DNA of 64,000 bases from Algibacter_G agarivorans (GCF_039543245.1 NZ_BAABJJ010000001.1:131873-195872); one strand, 5' to 3'; positions 19,435 through 27,841 are shown, numbered from the stretch's first letter. Made by a program: numbers and translations. The notes: a model not told the origin generated them from the letters alone.

Positions 19435-20650
19435 CTAATTATTGCCATTAAACCAAATTTTCTTCTGGCTCCAATTTTTTGGTGCATCAGACCAGAACGG
19501 ATTCTCAGGAGCTAAACCCAATACTAAAAAATCTCTGAACACAAACACAAACTTCCTGTAGAAATATAACGTTCTGCCATGTTTTGTTAATGTCCATAAA
19601 AACCAATAGTCAACCAGCCATTTTCATCAAACATGTTTTTGGTTTCTAAATGTTTTTTGATTACTGCCTTTAAAGCAGAACGCACCTGACTAGGTTCAAT
19701 TTGTGAAGGTAATTTTTCAAACATTGCCATTTGAGATAATGCCTGAAATGCACCAAATCTATACGTTAAAGAACGTCCAATTGGTGGATAGGTTCCTTCA
19801 GGAGAAATTAATTTTTCTTGAATACCAGCGTAACTTTTTGCTTTATTTAAAGCTTGATTGTATTCTGATGTTACATCTTTATAACGCCAGCTTTTAAGCG
19901 TTTCTTTTTTAGAAATCAATACATTCCATATACCCAAAAGCATAGGATGAATTACAAAAACATTGTAATAATCCCAATGAAAATTTGGACCATCTCCATA
20001 CATACCATCACCTAAACACCACTCTTTATGCTTATTCAAAGCATATTGAATACGAACCATATCTGCTTCACCTTCAAACTTTAAAATGGCAGCTTCTACC
20101 ATTGCAGTAAATAATAGCCAGTTGTTATAACCAGGCGATAATTTTCTGGTTTTCTTCAAAGCGATTAGAACATGTTGTTGAGTTTCATCATCTAACCTTC
20201 CCTATAATTGATTTGGCGCTCTTAATAATCCTTGTGCTAAAAAAGTAGCATCAACAAGAGGTTGGCTTCCTTCACTAAAATTCATATAATCTGCCGCATT
20301 AGGTTTTGTGGCATTTTTTTAAGATTTTAGCGTTAATTGAATGTGTTTTTATCTTAGTTTGCCTTCTTTCTAATCATCTGGACCCAGTTCTAACCATGGA
20401 GCAATCCCCGATAGGGTTCTACCAAAAGCTTCCAGTTAAGTAAATTTCGACCTATCGTATACCGCCTTTGTAGATACTTCAACTGGCATCGTTTTTTTTA
20501 GTTCATTTTTGCTTAATGCCTTTAAAACAGGATGTGAATTTTTTAACATCGCATCCATATAAAATTGACGATCTCCGTTATTTGTTTGGGAATGTCCTTG
20601 GTTTACATAACATAAAAAAACATAAAGTGGGATTAAAATTTTAATTTCAT
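19435..20650 (-). pseudogene. DUF2264 gene, decayed by in-frame stops and two frameshifts
   Basis: Read on the minus strand from the ATG at 20650, a full-length DUF2264 protein of about 400 residues can be followed: signal-like ILIPLYVFLC, then GDRQFYMDAML, TMPVEV, LEAFGRTLSGIAPWLELG, DYMNFSEGSQPLVDATFLAQ, SPGYNNWLLF, GWLTIGFYGH, YISTGS, ENPFWSDAPKNWSQKKIW. It is broken by a one-base shift in the A-run after the start, stops at Phe-Thr-stop-Leu-Glu-Ala, at DD-stop, at LR-stop, at KS-stop, a TGG-to-TAG stop before GRLDDE, a TAA after FYGH, and a shift near 19530. The intact-looking part from 19587 to 20159 is only the middle of the gene. DUF2264 proteins are thought to act in polysaccharide breakdown. 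Confidence 0.85.
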
Positions 20651-20667
20651 AAATTATATTGTATTAA

Positions 20668-21993
20668 TTAAAATTTTCTATGCTTTCGCTGGCGCATTTT
20701 GTTGGCCTGTCTATTCCCCTTGAATTTTTCCTTTTCAGGATTCCAGTTAAGTGTTTCCCCTAACTCATAAGCTATATTCGCCACATTACAGACTGAAGCT
20801 GTTCTATGTCCAATCTCTGCATCGCATATAGGTTGGGTTCTGGTTTTAATGCCATCTAGCCAATTTTGATAATGATTGCCTTGTGCTTTCATTATACCCT
20901 CTTTACCAACATTTACATTGGAAAGCAAGATTGTTTCTGGAGCGGTCTCTAAGTAGCTACGGCTCACATCCATAGTACCTTCAGAACCAATAAACCTAAC
21001 CCCCCAGCCTCTTCCAAAATCTTCATGCACCATCTCAATGCCGTTTTCATAAAACATCTGTAACCCGCGCTTTGCATTTGGGTTGGATGGCGGTATAAAT
21101 TTCACAGGCCCGGAATGATCCATATTCAAACACCATTGCACAATATCAAACATATGCGCTCCCCAATCAGCTAAAATCCCTCCTCCAATTTCTTTGTAAT
21201 CTCTCCAATCTGGATACGTTTTGACTATTTTTGGTGCAATTTTATCGTTGTAGCCTAATAAAGGCGCTGGACCACACCATCTGTTCCAATCTATCCCTTC
21301 GGGTAATGGTTCAGCAGGTAAATCATAAGGTCTTGCAGGATCGCCCACGCTTACCAATACCTTTTTTATTTCTCCTAATTTACCCGAACTTACAATATCT
21401 TTAGCGGTTATAAACTTAGCCCAAGAACGTTGCATGCTGCCCGTTTGAAATACAGATTTTGTTCTTTTAACGGTGTCTGCAATTGCCCTTCCATCTGCTA
21501 TGGTATTTGTTAAAGGCTTTTCACAAAAAACATCTTTACCAGCCTTCATAGCATCTATAGATTGTAATGCATGCCAATGATCTGGGGTAGCAACAATAAC
21601 TGCATCAATATCAGTTCTATTGACGAGTTCTTTGTAATCTAAATAAGTACTGACACCTTTGTAACTTTCAACATTTCTGTGTTTAGCATATAACTGCTCG
21701 ACATTATTTTTGAAAAAATCTCTTTTAGAATCCCAAACATCACTTCCAGCAACAATTTGTACTTCAGTATTTAAAAGAAATTTGTTAGACAATATATTAC
21801 CCTGCTTTCCTAAACCAATAACACCTAGATTTATTCTATCGCTAGGAGCAATGAAACCTTTGCCCATAACATGTCTGGGGATTATTGCAATTGCCCCAAA
21901 AGCCAAGGAGGTATTTACAATAAACTTTCTTCGGGATACTACTTGTGAATTTTGTTCTTGAACTTTAGTCGATTTAGCACCTTCTTTTTTCAT
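20668..21993 (-). CDS. Gfo/Idh/MocA family oxidoreductase with Tat signal
   Basis: This 441-residue protein begins with a twin-arginine signal (VSRRKFIVNTSLAFGA), so it is exported folded with its cofactor. The Rossmann domain follows (INLGVIGLGKQGN), then the family motif CEKPLTNTI and the dehydratase-like segment GGGILADWGAHMFDIVQW. Such proteins oxidise or reduce sugar hydroxyls with NAD(P). With a DUF1080 protein nearby, 3-keto-sugar chemistry is a reasonable guess. It lies 17 bp upstream of the dead DUF2264 gene in the same direction, so both once shared a transcript. The C terminus is basic (KMRQRKHRKF). Confidence 0.88.
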   Translation of the reverse strand: MKKEGAKSTKVQEQNSQVVSRRKFIVNTSLAFGAIAIIPRHVMGKGFIAPSDRINLGVIGLGKQGNILSNKFLLNTEVQIVAGSDVWDSKRDFFKNNVEQLYAKHRNVESYKGVSTYLDYKELVNRTDIDAVIVATPDHWHALQSIDAMKAGKDVFCEKPLTNTIADGRAIADTVKRTKSVFQTGSMQRSWAKFITAKDIVSSGKLGEIKKVLVSVGDPARPYDLPAEPLPEGIDWNRWCGPAPLLGYNDKIAPKIVKTYPDWRDYKEIGGGILADWGAHMFDIVQWCLNMDHSGPVKFIPPSNPNAKRGLQMFYENGIEMVHEDFGRGWGVRFIGSEGTMDVSRSYLETAPETILLSNVNVGKEGIMKAQGNHYQNWLDGIKTRTQPICDAEIGHRTASVCNVANIAYELGETLNWNPEKEKFKGNRQANKMRQRKHRKF

Positions 21994-22011
21994 AATATTG
22001 CTTAGTTTAAA

Positions 22012-22152
22012 TTACTTTTTGGTAAATTTAAATACCTCTAAAGACGACAATTCTGGTTTACCTCCTCTATTCCCGCTTCCTGCTACAATATAAACTTTAT
22101 TTTTATAAACAATGGCTTGAGACCCATGTCTGCCTCTATTTATATTTTGAAG
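22012..22152 (-). pseudogene. C-terminal remnant of a Kelch/beta-propeller protein
   Basis: On the minus strand the bases before the oxidoreductase gene read NINRGRHGSQAIVYKNKVY then IVAGSGNRGGKPELSSLEVF and KFTKK-stop. RHGSQAIVYKNKVYIVAG is one Kelch blade, and the frame ends just before the oxidoreductase. Two TAA codons close the frame at about 22153, and no further blade is visible upstream. It is the stump of an exported Kelch protein of the same sugar cluster. Confidence 0.6.
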
Positions 22153-22283
22153 TTATTACAGTTTGACTTAAACCTGCTTGTAATAAGCTTTCGATTTGAC
22201 ACCTTTATGATAAGGCTAATTGTTTATAATTTTTCATGCAAGACGAATATAAATATTGATCTCCTTTTTTGAGTTGCATAGTT

Positions 22284-22297
22284 CCGATAGCTATCGG
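22284..22297. repeat. 14-bp perfect palindrome CCGATAGCTATCGG
   Basis: The palindrome lies in the gene-free stretch 22153-22426, which otherwise shows only AT-rich sequence. I recall this GC-rich palindrome as a frequent intergenic motif in Bacteroidetes; only one copy was seen in this window. Confidence 0.5.
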
Positions 22298-22426
22298 GAT
22301 TAAGGAACAAAAAAAAGACCAAAAAACGGGTATAAAAGGCCGATTTTTTTTAGGAGATTATAAAAGTTTAAATGGGTTCTTTTAATTAATTTAGCACAAC
22401 CTAACCAAAACCAACCATTATTTAAT

Positions 22427-22834
22427 ATGATTAAAACTATTTGTTATATAAGTGATTCTTTAGAACATGAATGCTTAGATAAATTAAAAGCAATGTACCT
22501 AAAAGCCAAAGCGAATAATCTTAAACACAATATAACGGGAATACTTATTTACAAAAACCAAAACTTCTTGCAAGTTCTTGAAGGTGAAGAAATAAAAGTT
22601 GATGAAACTTTTAATAGAATTAAATCCGATTCTAGACACAAAAATATTTTTAAAGTTATAAACACTTCAATCGACGAACGCATTTTTGAAGACTATAACT
22701 TTGGATTTACCATTATTGATAATGAACGTGGTTTAAACAATCTTCATGACTATTTAAATTGGTTACGAGGTGCAGAAAACGAATTAGCCAATAAAGTTAT
22801 AACAATGGTTGAAAACTTTATTGAGAGCAAATAA
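22427..22834 (+). CDS. BLUF-domain blue-light sensor, stand-alone
   Basis: This 135-residue protein is almost only a BLUF domain, which binds FAD and senses blue light. The flavin-site residues are seen: Tyr7 in ICYISD, Asn35 in HNITGILIY, and Gln49 in NFLQVLEG. The place usually held by Trp/Ser-x-Met in the last strand reads EDYNFGF, so the conserved Met is a Phe here; this may change the photocycle. There is no output domain, as in short BLUF proteins that act by partner binding. It stands alone, 53 bp before rpe. Confidence 0.85.
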   Translation: MIKTICYISDSLEHECLDKLKAMYLKAKANNLKHNITGILIYKNQNFLQVLEGEEIKVDETFNRIKSDSRHKNIFKVINTSIDERIFEDYNFGFTIIDNERGLNNLHDYLNWLRGAENELANKVITMVENFIESK

Positions 22835-22854
22835 TAAAACTTGAGCAAAACCAT

Positions 22855-22862
22855 TATTTTTG
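22855..22862 (+). promoter_or_regulatory. -7 box of rpe
   Basis: TATTTTTG fits TAnnTTTG and lies 25 bases before the rpe start codon, within the short gap after the BLUF gene. It suggests rpe has its own promoter. Confidence 0.5.
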
Positions 22863-22887
22863 CGACAAATAAAAACAACAAATCAAT

Positions 22888-23550
22888 ATGAGTTCCAAAT
22901 TAATCGCCCCTTCAATTCTAGCAGCAGATTTTGCTAACCTTCAACGTGATATAGAAATGATTAATAAAAGTGAAGCAGACTGGTTTCATATTGATATTAT
23001 GGATGGCGTTTTTGTTCCAAATATTTCGTTTGGAATGCCTGTTTTACAAGCTATAGCAAAACATGCTAAAAAGACTATTGATGTACATTTAATGATTATT
23101 GACCCTGATAGATATATTAAAACGTTTGCCGATTTAGGAAGTAATATACTCACTGTTCATTATGAAGCCTGTACACATTTACATCGTACGCTTCAGGCCA
23201 TTAAGAATGAAGGCATGAAAGCAGGTGTTGCCTTAAATCCACATACCAATATTAATGTTTTAGAAGACACTATTAATAATATTGATCTAGTTTGCCTAAT
23301 GAGTGTTAACCCTGGTTTTGGCGGACAAAGTTTTATCGAAAACACATATAACAAAGTAAAGCAGCTAAAAGATTTAATTATCCGTAAAGGTGCTTCTACA
23401 AAAATTGAAATTGATGGAGGTGTTACCGATAAAAACGCTAAAAAACTGGTAGAAGCCGGAGCTGATGTTTTAGTAGCTGGAAGTCATGTTTTTAAAAGTA
23501 ATGACCCTCACAAAACAATAATTGATTTAAAACGGTATGCTAATTCTTAA
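22888..23550 (+). CDS. rpe: Ribulose-phosphate 3-epimerase
   Basis: This 220-residue TIM-barrel enzyme interconverts ribulose 5-phosphate and xylulose 5-phosphate. Family motifs are complete: IAPSILAADFANLQRD, FHIDIMDGVFVPNISFG with the metal-binding His and Asp, VDVHLMI, MSVNPGFGGQSFI, and IEIDGGV with the second Asp. It links the oxidative and non-oxidative pentose pathways and would serve the xylose operon nearby, though it is transcribed apart. It overlaps the end of the convergent CBS gene by 4 bp. Confidence 0.97.
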   Translation: MSSKLIAPSILAADFANLQRDIEMINKSEADWFHIDIMDGVFVPNISFGMPVLQAIAKHAKKTIDVHLMIIDPDRYIKTFADLGSNILTVHYEACTHLHRTLQAIKNEGMKAGVALNPHTNINVLEDTINNIDLVCLMSVNPGFGGQSFIENTYNKVKQLKDLIIRKGASTKIEIDGGVTDKNAKKLVEAGADVLVAGSHVFKSNDPHKTIIDLKRYANS

Positions 23551-23966
23551 AACTGTTTTATAAAATAGTTTAACAAATCTGTTGTTGTAACGATACCAAC
23601 TAAAACCCCGTCATCTACAACTGGTAAGGCATGAAATTCTCGTTCTGCTAAAATTTGTGCAACTTCTTTTATAGTTGTTTCACTATTTACAGTAACCACA
23701 TTTTTAACCATAACCTGTTCTATGGTAAACATATTATAAACCACTGAATCAACAGAATCATTTTCTTCATCTGCACTTTCAGCAAAACTAATTCGCATTA
23801 AATCTGTATAACTCAACATACCTATAATAACTTCGCCAGAAACTACTGGTATATGCTTTATTTTATGCCTGTTAAAAAGGACTTCTGCTCTTTCTAAATC
23901 ATCTGATAGTGTTAGTGCTATAATATTTTTGGACATTATAGTTGAAACTGGTGTTTGCGGTCTCAT
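23547..23966 (-). CDS. CBS-pair protein
   Basis: This 139-residue protein is a pair of CBS domains and nothing else: VSTIMSKNIIALTLSDDL to IGMLSYTDLMRISF, then EQVMVKNVVTVNSETTIKEVA to LVGIVTTTDLLNYFIKQF. Such pairs bind adenine nucleotides and regulate partner proteins. An acidic linker (ESADEENDSVDSVVYNMF) joins the two halves. It is a close paralogue of the gene at 24080-24499 in the same direction, 113 bp apart. Partner unknown. Confidence 0.85.
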   Translation of the reverse strand: MRPQTPVSTIMSKNIIALTLSDDLERAEVLFNRHKIKHIPVVSGEVIIGMLSYTDLMRISFAESADEENDSVDSVVYNMFTIEQVMVKNVVTVNSETTIKEVAQILAEREFHALPVVDDGVLVGIVTTTDLLNYFIKQF

Positions 23967-24079
23967 AGCTTTCGATTTAAATTCTAAAGTAAAATTAGTT
24001 CAGAATAAGAAAATATTTTATGAAATAAATCCCCTAATGCAAATATTTGAATACTGATTCTTTAAGATTAAAAAATGTA

Positions 24080-24499
24080 CTAAAACTGCTTTAATAAATA
24101 TTTTATAAGATCTGTAGTGGTTACGATACCAACTAATATATTATTATCAACCACAGGCAAAGCATGAAATTCCCTTGTTGCTAAAATTTCTGCTACTTCT
24201 TTTATAGAGTTAGAGGAGGAAACAGTAACAATATTATTTTTCATGACTTGTTTAATAGTAAACATATTATAGACAAGTGCATCAACATTTTCATCTTTAT
24301 TATCAGTTACATCAGCAAAACTTAGCCTTAACAAATCGGAATAACTCAACATACCCACTACAACATTACCCGAAACTACTGGAATATGCCTAATATGATG
24401 TTTTTTAAATAGGTGTTCTGCTTTTTCAAGATTATCATTCTTTTTTAATGTGATGACATTTTCGGTCATTATCATTGAAATCGGTGCTTTTCGTATCAT
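24080..24499 (-). CDS. CBS-pair protein, tandem paralogue
   Basis: It has the same length (139 residues) and layout as the gene at 23547-23966: ISMIMTENVITLKKNDNL, HIPVVSGNVVVGMLSYSDLLRLSF, then IKQVMKNNIVTVSSSNSIKEVA and LVGIVTTTDLIKYLLKQF. The shared linker core LVYNMFTI(K/E)QVM shows a local duplication followed by drift. Divergence is highest in the linker and the second beta strand, which may tune ligand or partner choice. Confidence 0.85.
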   Translation of the reverse strand: MIRKAPISMIMTENVITLKKNDNLEKAEHLFKKHHIRHIPVVSGNVVVGMLSYSDLLRLSFADVTDNKDENVDALVYNMFTIKQVMKNNIVTVSSSNSIKEVAEILATREFHALPVVDNNILVGIVTTTDLIKYLLKQF

Positions 24500-24738
24500 A
24501 ACATTTAATCTTTAGTTTAATTACCAATAAAATTATTAAACTAAAAACTAAAAAAGCATGATAAAAGTCATAGCAAGATCAATCATTAACACTTAAAAAT
24601 GGAAATTAAGTACTTGTTTGCTCCTTTTTGATTTGTTGATGCAAAACTTTAATGTCTTTCAGTTGTTTTTACCTTTTTTGTAAAAATAATAGTGGAATGA
24701 TCCGATATTAGACGAATTTTAACGAATTCAACTGAAAA

Positions 24739-24770
24739 CAAAAACCCCACAGTTACTAAAACCATGGGGT
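24739..24770 (-). terminator. Hairpin terminator, probably the displaced original terminator of tRNA-Arg
   Basis: On the minus strand ACCCCATGG...GTGGGGT forms a hairpin (24744-24770; ACCCCA/TGGGGT with inner GTT/AAC) followed by a T-run. It lies 22 bases outside the left att copy and faces the direction of the tRNA. In an element-free chromosome it would sit right behind the tRNA-Arg gene. Confidence 0.65.
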
Positions 24771-24791
24771 AATGAATTAAATGTAATTCTT

Positions 24792-24807
24792 GTGACTGCG
24801 AAGGGAT
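24792..24807. other. Left attachment site copy (att) of the integrative element
   Basis: GTGACTGCGAAGGGAT repeats, with one T/C difference, the 16 bases at 42989-43004 that form the 3' end of tRNA-Arg. This is the fragment left at the end distal to the intact tRNA, next to the integrase gene. The remainder of 24500-25019 holds the displaced terminator, arm repeats and the integrase promoter. Confidence 0.8.
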
Positions 24808-24945
24808 GTCAAATCTTTTATTTAAACAACTCCTTGTTTTATCTCATTTTATCTCAGAACACCATTTAAAGCCTAATAATAGTAACATTACTTCACACAC
24901 TCCATATTCTACCTTTATAAAAAACAACCGTTAGTAAAACAAAAA

Positions 24946-24984
24946 GTGACACAATTAGTGACACAAAGTATCCAAACGTGTCAC
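24946..24984. repeat. Candidate integrase arm sites, left end
   Basis: GTGACAC occurs directly repeated at 24946-24952 and 24958-24964 (12-bp period) and inverted as GTGTCAC at 24978-24984. The same pair with the same period is found at the right end. The inverted copy lies just upstream of the integrase -7 box, so integrase or excisionase could also repress the gene. Confidence 0.6.
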
Positions 24985-24993
24985 TTTATTAAG

Positions 24994-25001
24994 TATCTTT
25001 G
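24994..25001 (+). promoter_or_regulatory. -7 box of the integrase promoter
   Basis: TATCTTTG matches TAnnTTTG and lies 18 bases before the integrase ATG. The GTGTCAC repeat 10 bases upstream overlaps where RNA polymerase would sit. Confidence 0.55.
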
Positions 25002-25019
25002 TAGTCTAATGTAATCACT

Positions 25020-26333
25020 ATGCCTGAAGCCAAGTTTAAATTAAGAAAAGCAAGCGACAAAAGTGCGACCATTCAACTACACTTTAGTTACGGCACTAAA
25101 AAACGGTTTAGATATTCAACTGGATATAGAATTCAAAATGTAAAGAATTGGGATTCTGGTAAAATGCGGATTAAGCAAGTAATTGAGGAACTAGACTGGA
25201 ATCCTGTTAATAAAAAATTAGACAAGCTAGAAGACCATATAGTTGATTTTTATTTCGGACTATCTCTGGATGAACGAGCAAAAGTCAATAATGAGATGCT
25301 AACTGAACTATGCGACATCTTCTTTGATAAGAAAAAAGCAAACGAAGAACAGCAGCAATTAGATTTACTCCCCTTCTTTATCAAGTTTATTGAAGACTAC
25401 AAAGTTAAGCCTCTTATGTCTACAGGTAAACCGTTAAAAGCAGGTACAGCAAAAACATATAATAATGCATACAACTTATTAAAGCGATTTAATGATGATG
25501 TATATCGGGTAAACTATGACACCATCAATATTAAGTTCTATAATAAATTTTTTAAATGGCTCCATGAAAATGACTACTCTACTAATTATATAGGAACACA
25601 AATAAAGATACTCAAAACCATACTAAACGCAGGAATAGAACTAGGGTACCATAATACCCTGGAGCATAAAAGAAAATATTTTAAAAAGCCTAGCGAAGAA
25701 GTCAACAACATTTACCTAAACCAAGAAGAACTCAACAAAATTTTCAACCTTGATTTAAGTAATGCTGAGACCTATAAAGTTGGAAAAAAACCACTCTATC
25801 TTACAGCAAAAAAGCTAGACTTAGCCAGAGACCTATTCTTAATTTCAGCAAATACTGGTTTACGTGTAAGCGACTTCAATAGATTAAAGCCTAAGAACAT
25901 CATCAAAATTGATGGAAAACAATACATCAAAATCATTACAGAGAAAATGCAAAAACCTGTCACCATACCTATTAATTCCATGGTAAAAAGCATTCTGGAT
26001 AAAAGAGATGGAAATCCACCAGATAGCATGCCAGAGCAGCACATAAATTATGCTCTTAAAAGAATAGGTTTTTTGGCAGAAATAAATTCGAAAGAAACTA
26101 TAGAGCGTACCATTGGAGGAGTTAAAACAAGTGATACTAAATTTAAATATGAACTTATCACAAATCATTGTGGTAGACGCAGTTTTTGTTCCAATGCTTA
26201 CCTTTCTGAAATGCCTACAATAGACATAATGGCAATTAGTGGACACTCAACCGAGAAGGTCTTCTACAATTATATTAAAGTTAATGATTTGCAAAAAGCT
26301 ATAAAAATTGGGGAACATAAGTTTTTTAATTAG
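25020..26333 (+). CDS. Tyrosine recombinase (integrase) of the element
   Basis: This 437-residue protein has an N-terminal arm-binding region, a SAM-like core-binding domain (about 115-215) and a catalytic domain. Catalytic residues are visible: Arg282 in NTGLRVSDF, His383 and Arg386 in NHCGRRSF, His409 in ISGHST, and the likely nucleophile Tyr418 in FYNYIKV. It belongs to the Bacteroidetes integrases of tRNA-targeting islands. It is adjacent to the left att copy and reads inward. Length and motifs are intact, so it is probably active. Confidence 0.93.
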   Translation: MPEAKFKLRKASDKSATIQLHFSYGTKKRFRYSTGYRIQNVKNWDSGKMRIKQVIEELDWNPVNKKLDKLEDHIVDFYFGLSLDERAKVNNEMLTELCDIFFDKKKANEEQQQLDLLPFFIKFIEDYKVKPLMSTGKPLKAGTAKTYNNAYNLLKRFNDDVYRVNYDTINIKFYNKFFKWLHENDYSTNYIGTQIKILKTILNAGIELGYHNTLEHKRKYFKKPSEEVNNIYLNQEELNKIFNLDLSNAETYKVGKKPLYLTAKKLDLARDLFLISANTGLRVSDFNRLKPKNIIKIDGKQYIKIITEKMQKPVTIPINSMVKSILDKRDGNPPDSMPEQHINYALKRIGFLAEINSKETIERTIGGVKTSDTKFKYELITNHCGRRSFCSNAYLSEMPTIDIMAISGHSTEKVFYNYIKVNDLQKAIKIGEHKFFN

Positions 26334-26342
26334 TTTTAAAAA

Positions 26343-26795
26343 CTACTCAAGCAAATCATTTGGATTTATTACTGGCAGGATAAAGTTCTCAAGCGAAGTA
26401 CCCTGAAAACGTGTCATTAAAATCCCTCTGGAAGTGGAATATGTAATAGAGGCAAGTGCATTCCCTAAAGCTCCATCGACTTTAAAATCGTCTGGATTAT
26501 TCTTACCATTTTTCTCAACTAAATCTTCCATATTCTCAACGTGAAATATAAAAACAAAGTGAAAATTCCCTTGCGCCTCTTCAGTACTATTTTTCTCAGA
26601 TTGTGTTTTTATAGAAACTATAAAATCAGCCTTGACCATTTTTTCCTCAATATTCATAGCAGTTTCAAAACTCAAGTTAAAGTCATGTCCTTTTACTAAA
26701 GAATTATCGAATTCAAAAGGGCTTTCTATTTGACCTTTAATGATTTTAAAATCAAATATTTCTATTTTTTCTGGAATGAGTTTTCTATCCGACAT
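26343..26795 (-). CDS. SecB-like chaperone of a toxin-antitoxin-chaperone module
   Basis: This 150-residue protein resembles SecB: an antiparallel sheet (FEFDNSLVKGHDFNLSFETAMN, KADFIVSIKTQS, GNFHFVFIFHVEN) followed by helices and the SecB-like end ALASITYSTSRGILMTRFQ...FILPVINPNDLL. In TAC systems a dedicated SecB-like protein protects an unstable antitoxin. Its start overlaps the antitoxin gene by 11 bp, and gene order toxin-antitoxin-chaperone equals the mycobacterial HigBA-SecB case. Assignment is from pattern and context. Confidence 0.75.
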   Translation of the reverse strand: MSDRKLIPEKIEIFDFKIIKGQIESPFEFDNSLVKGHDFNLSFETAMNIEEKMVKADFIVSIKTQSEKNSTEEAQGNFHFVFIFHVENMEDLVEKNGKNNPDDFKVDGALGNALASITYSTSRGILMTRFQGTSLENFILPVINPNDLLE

Positions 26796-27201
26796 TTGCT
26801 AAAGGTTGAAATTGGGGTTGAGTTCTCTTAATAACATTAGCCTCTTTAAATTCTAATTTACTAACACCTGATTTATGCGGATGCACGACAGAGAAACCTT
26901 TTTTCACCCCATGTCCATCGAAGTTAAGAAACCCACCGCCTTTCGGTATAACTACTATCGGACAGTCTAATTCCGCTTGTAACTTTGATATCGATTTAAG
27001 AGTGAAATTGTGCTCCCCCTTTAACCATCTATTAATTTCTGAAGGTCTTTTATCTATCCTTTTAGCCAGTTCCTTTTGAGTTAATCCTTTTGCTTTCATA
27101 ATTTGATTAACTCGTACTACGATGTCTGCGTAAAGATTTACAAATATCTTTGTTTCTTCAGGTGTTTCTGCAAGAATACGTTTTGCGATTTTGCTTCTCA
27201 T
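26785..27201 (-). CDS. XRE-family antitoxin with C-terminal extension
   Basis: This 138-residue protein has a HigA-like Xre helix-turn-helix at about 28-80 (IMKAKGLTQKELAKRIDKRPSEINRWLKG is its core). Residues 81-138 form an extension with hydrophobic and Gly stretches (VIPKGGGFLNFDG, LEFKEANVI). In TAC systems such an extension is the chaperone-addiction segment that makes the antitoxin depend on the SecB-like partner, here encoded next. It should repress its own promoter through the palindromes at 27740-27780. It lies 18 bp after the toxin gene. Confidence 0.8.
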   Translation of the reverse strand: MRSKIAKRILAETPEETKIFVNLYADIVVRVNQIMKAKGLTQKELAKRIDKRPSEINRWLKGEHNFTLKSISKLQAELDCPIVVIPKGGGFLNFDGHGVKKGFSVVHPHKSGVSKLEFKEANVIKRTQPQFQPLANVG

Positions 27202-27219
27202 GTTTAGTAGTAATTCTGT

Positions 27220-27741
27220 TTATAATATAATTTCATCAGTCCCATCAAAAGATGTTAATGTTCTGGTTCTATGATTGACTATGATTGAGCCATCATTTAA
27301 TCCTTCTATAATACGTTTTGCATAATTGCATGCTTCTATCCATTTAAAGTGTAGGCTACTGTTCTGATTGGTAGAACCATCTTTTATTCCTCCGCCAAAT
27401 AAAATAACGATGTTTTCCGTGACCTTGAGGGCATATAGTCTAAGAGGGAAGTTTGGAAAGTAGTAATCAAACTCTCCAAGTTGAAGTTGACCTTGCGTAG
27501 GCAAACCATCAACTTCGTTTTCGTGTCTGTTAAAAATCTCATCGATTGCTCCATGATTGTCTCCTATTGCATTTAACACAAAGGATAATAATTCCTGCGT
27601 TTGTTCTTTTAACTCTGGTGTTTTGTCGTATTTATCAAAGAAAATATCGGTTTCATTTTCTAAAGAACCATCAGCCTGCACAGTATAAAATGTACATTTT
27701 TCAGATTCATCATCCCATATTTTCAGTTCAAATATATTCAC
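27220..27741 (-). CDS. Putative toxin of the TAC module
   Basis: This 173-residue protein starts at GTG (27741), giving MNIFELKIWDDESEKC; no ATG fits better. The segment FPLRLYALKVTENIVILFGGGIKDG resembles the core strand of RelE/HigB-type ribosome-dependent RNases, but the protein is longer than usual (about 100-120), with an N-terminal acidic part. First gene of a toxin-antitoxin-chaperone transcript; role inferred mostly from position and the antitoxin. Confidence 0.6.
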   Translation of the reverse strand: MNIFELKIWDDESEKCTFYTVQADGSLENETDIFFDKYDKTPELKEQTQELLSFVLNAIGDNHGAIDEIFNRHENEVDGLPTQGQLQLGEFDYYFPNFPLRLYALKVTENIVILFGGGIKDGSTNQNSSLHFKWIEACNYAKRIIEGLNDGSIIVNHRTRTLTSFDGTDEIIL

Positions 27742-27780
27742 TTATAAGTTAATTTGCAAACAAAAATACACTTTTAAGTG
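27740..27780 (-). promoter_or_regulatory. TAC promoter with two palindromic operators
   Basis: The minus strand carries a -7 box TATTTTTG at 27761-27768. Two palindromes of consensus ACTTWTAAGT flank it: ACTTATAAGT at 27740-27749, over the GTG start codon, and CACTTTTAAGTG at 27769-27780, over the spacer upstream. Their centres are 30 bp apart (three helix turns), as expected for cooperative repression by an Xre antitoxin. Confidence 0.7.
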
Positions 27781-27841
27781 AATTTTATGATTTAGTAATT
27801 TTAAATGTTATCAACAATTATTAACAAATTTCAATGACAAT

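Noticed and set aside
19587..20159. Intact 190-residue protein
   Set aside because: Its sequence is only the middle of a DUF2264 protein, and recognisable parts continue on both sides beyond stops.
12889..24883. Shared 14-mer AGCCTAATAATAGT at 12889-12902 and 24870-24883
   Set aside because: AT-rich 14-mers recur by chance in a window of this size; the flanks do not match.
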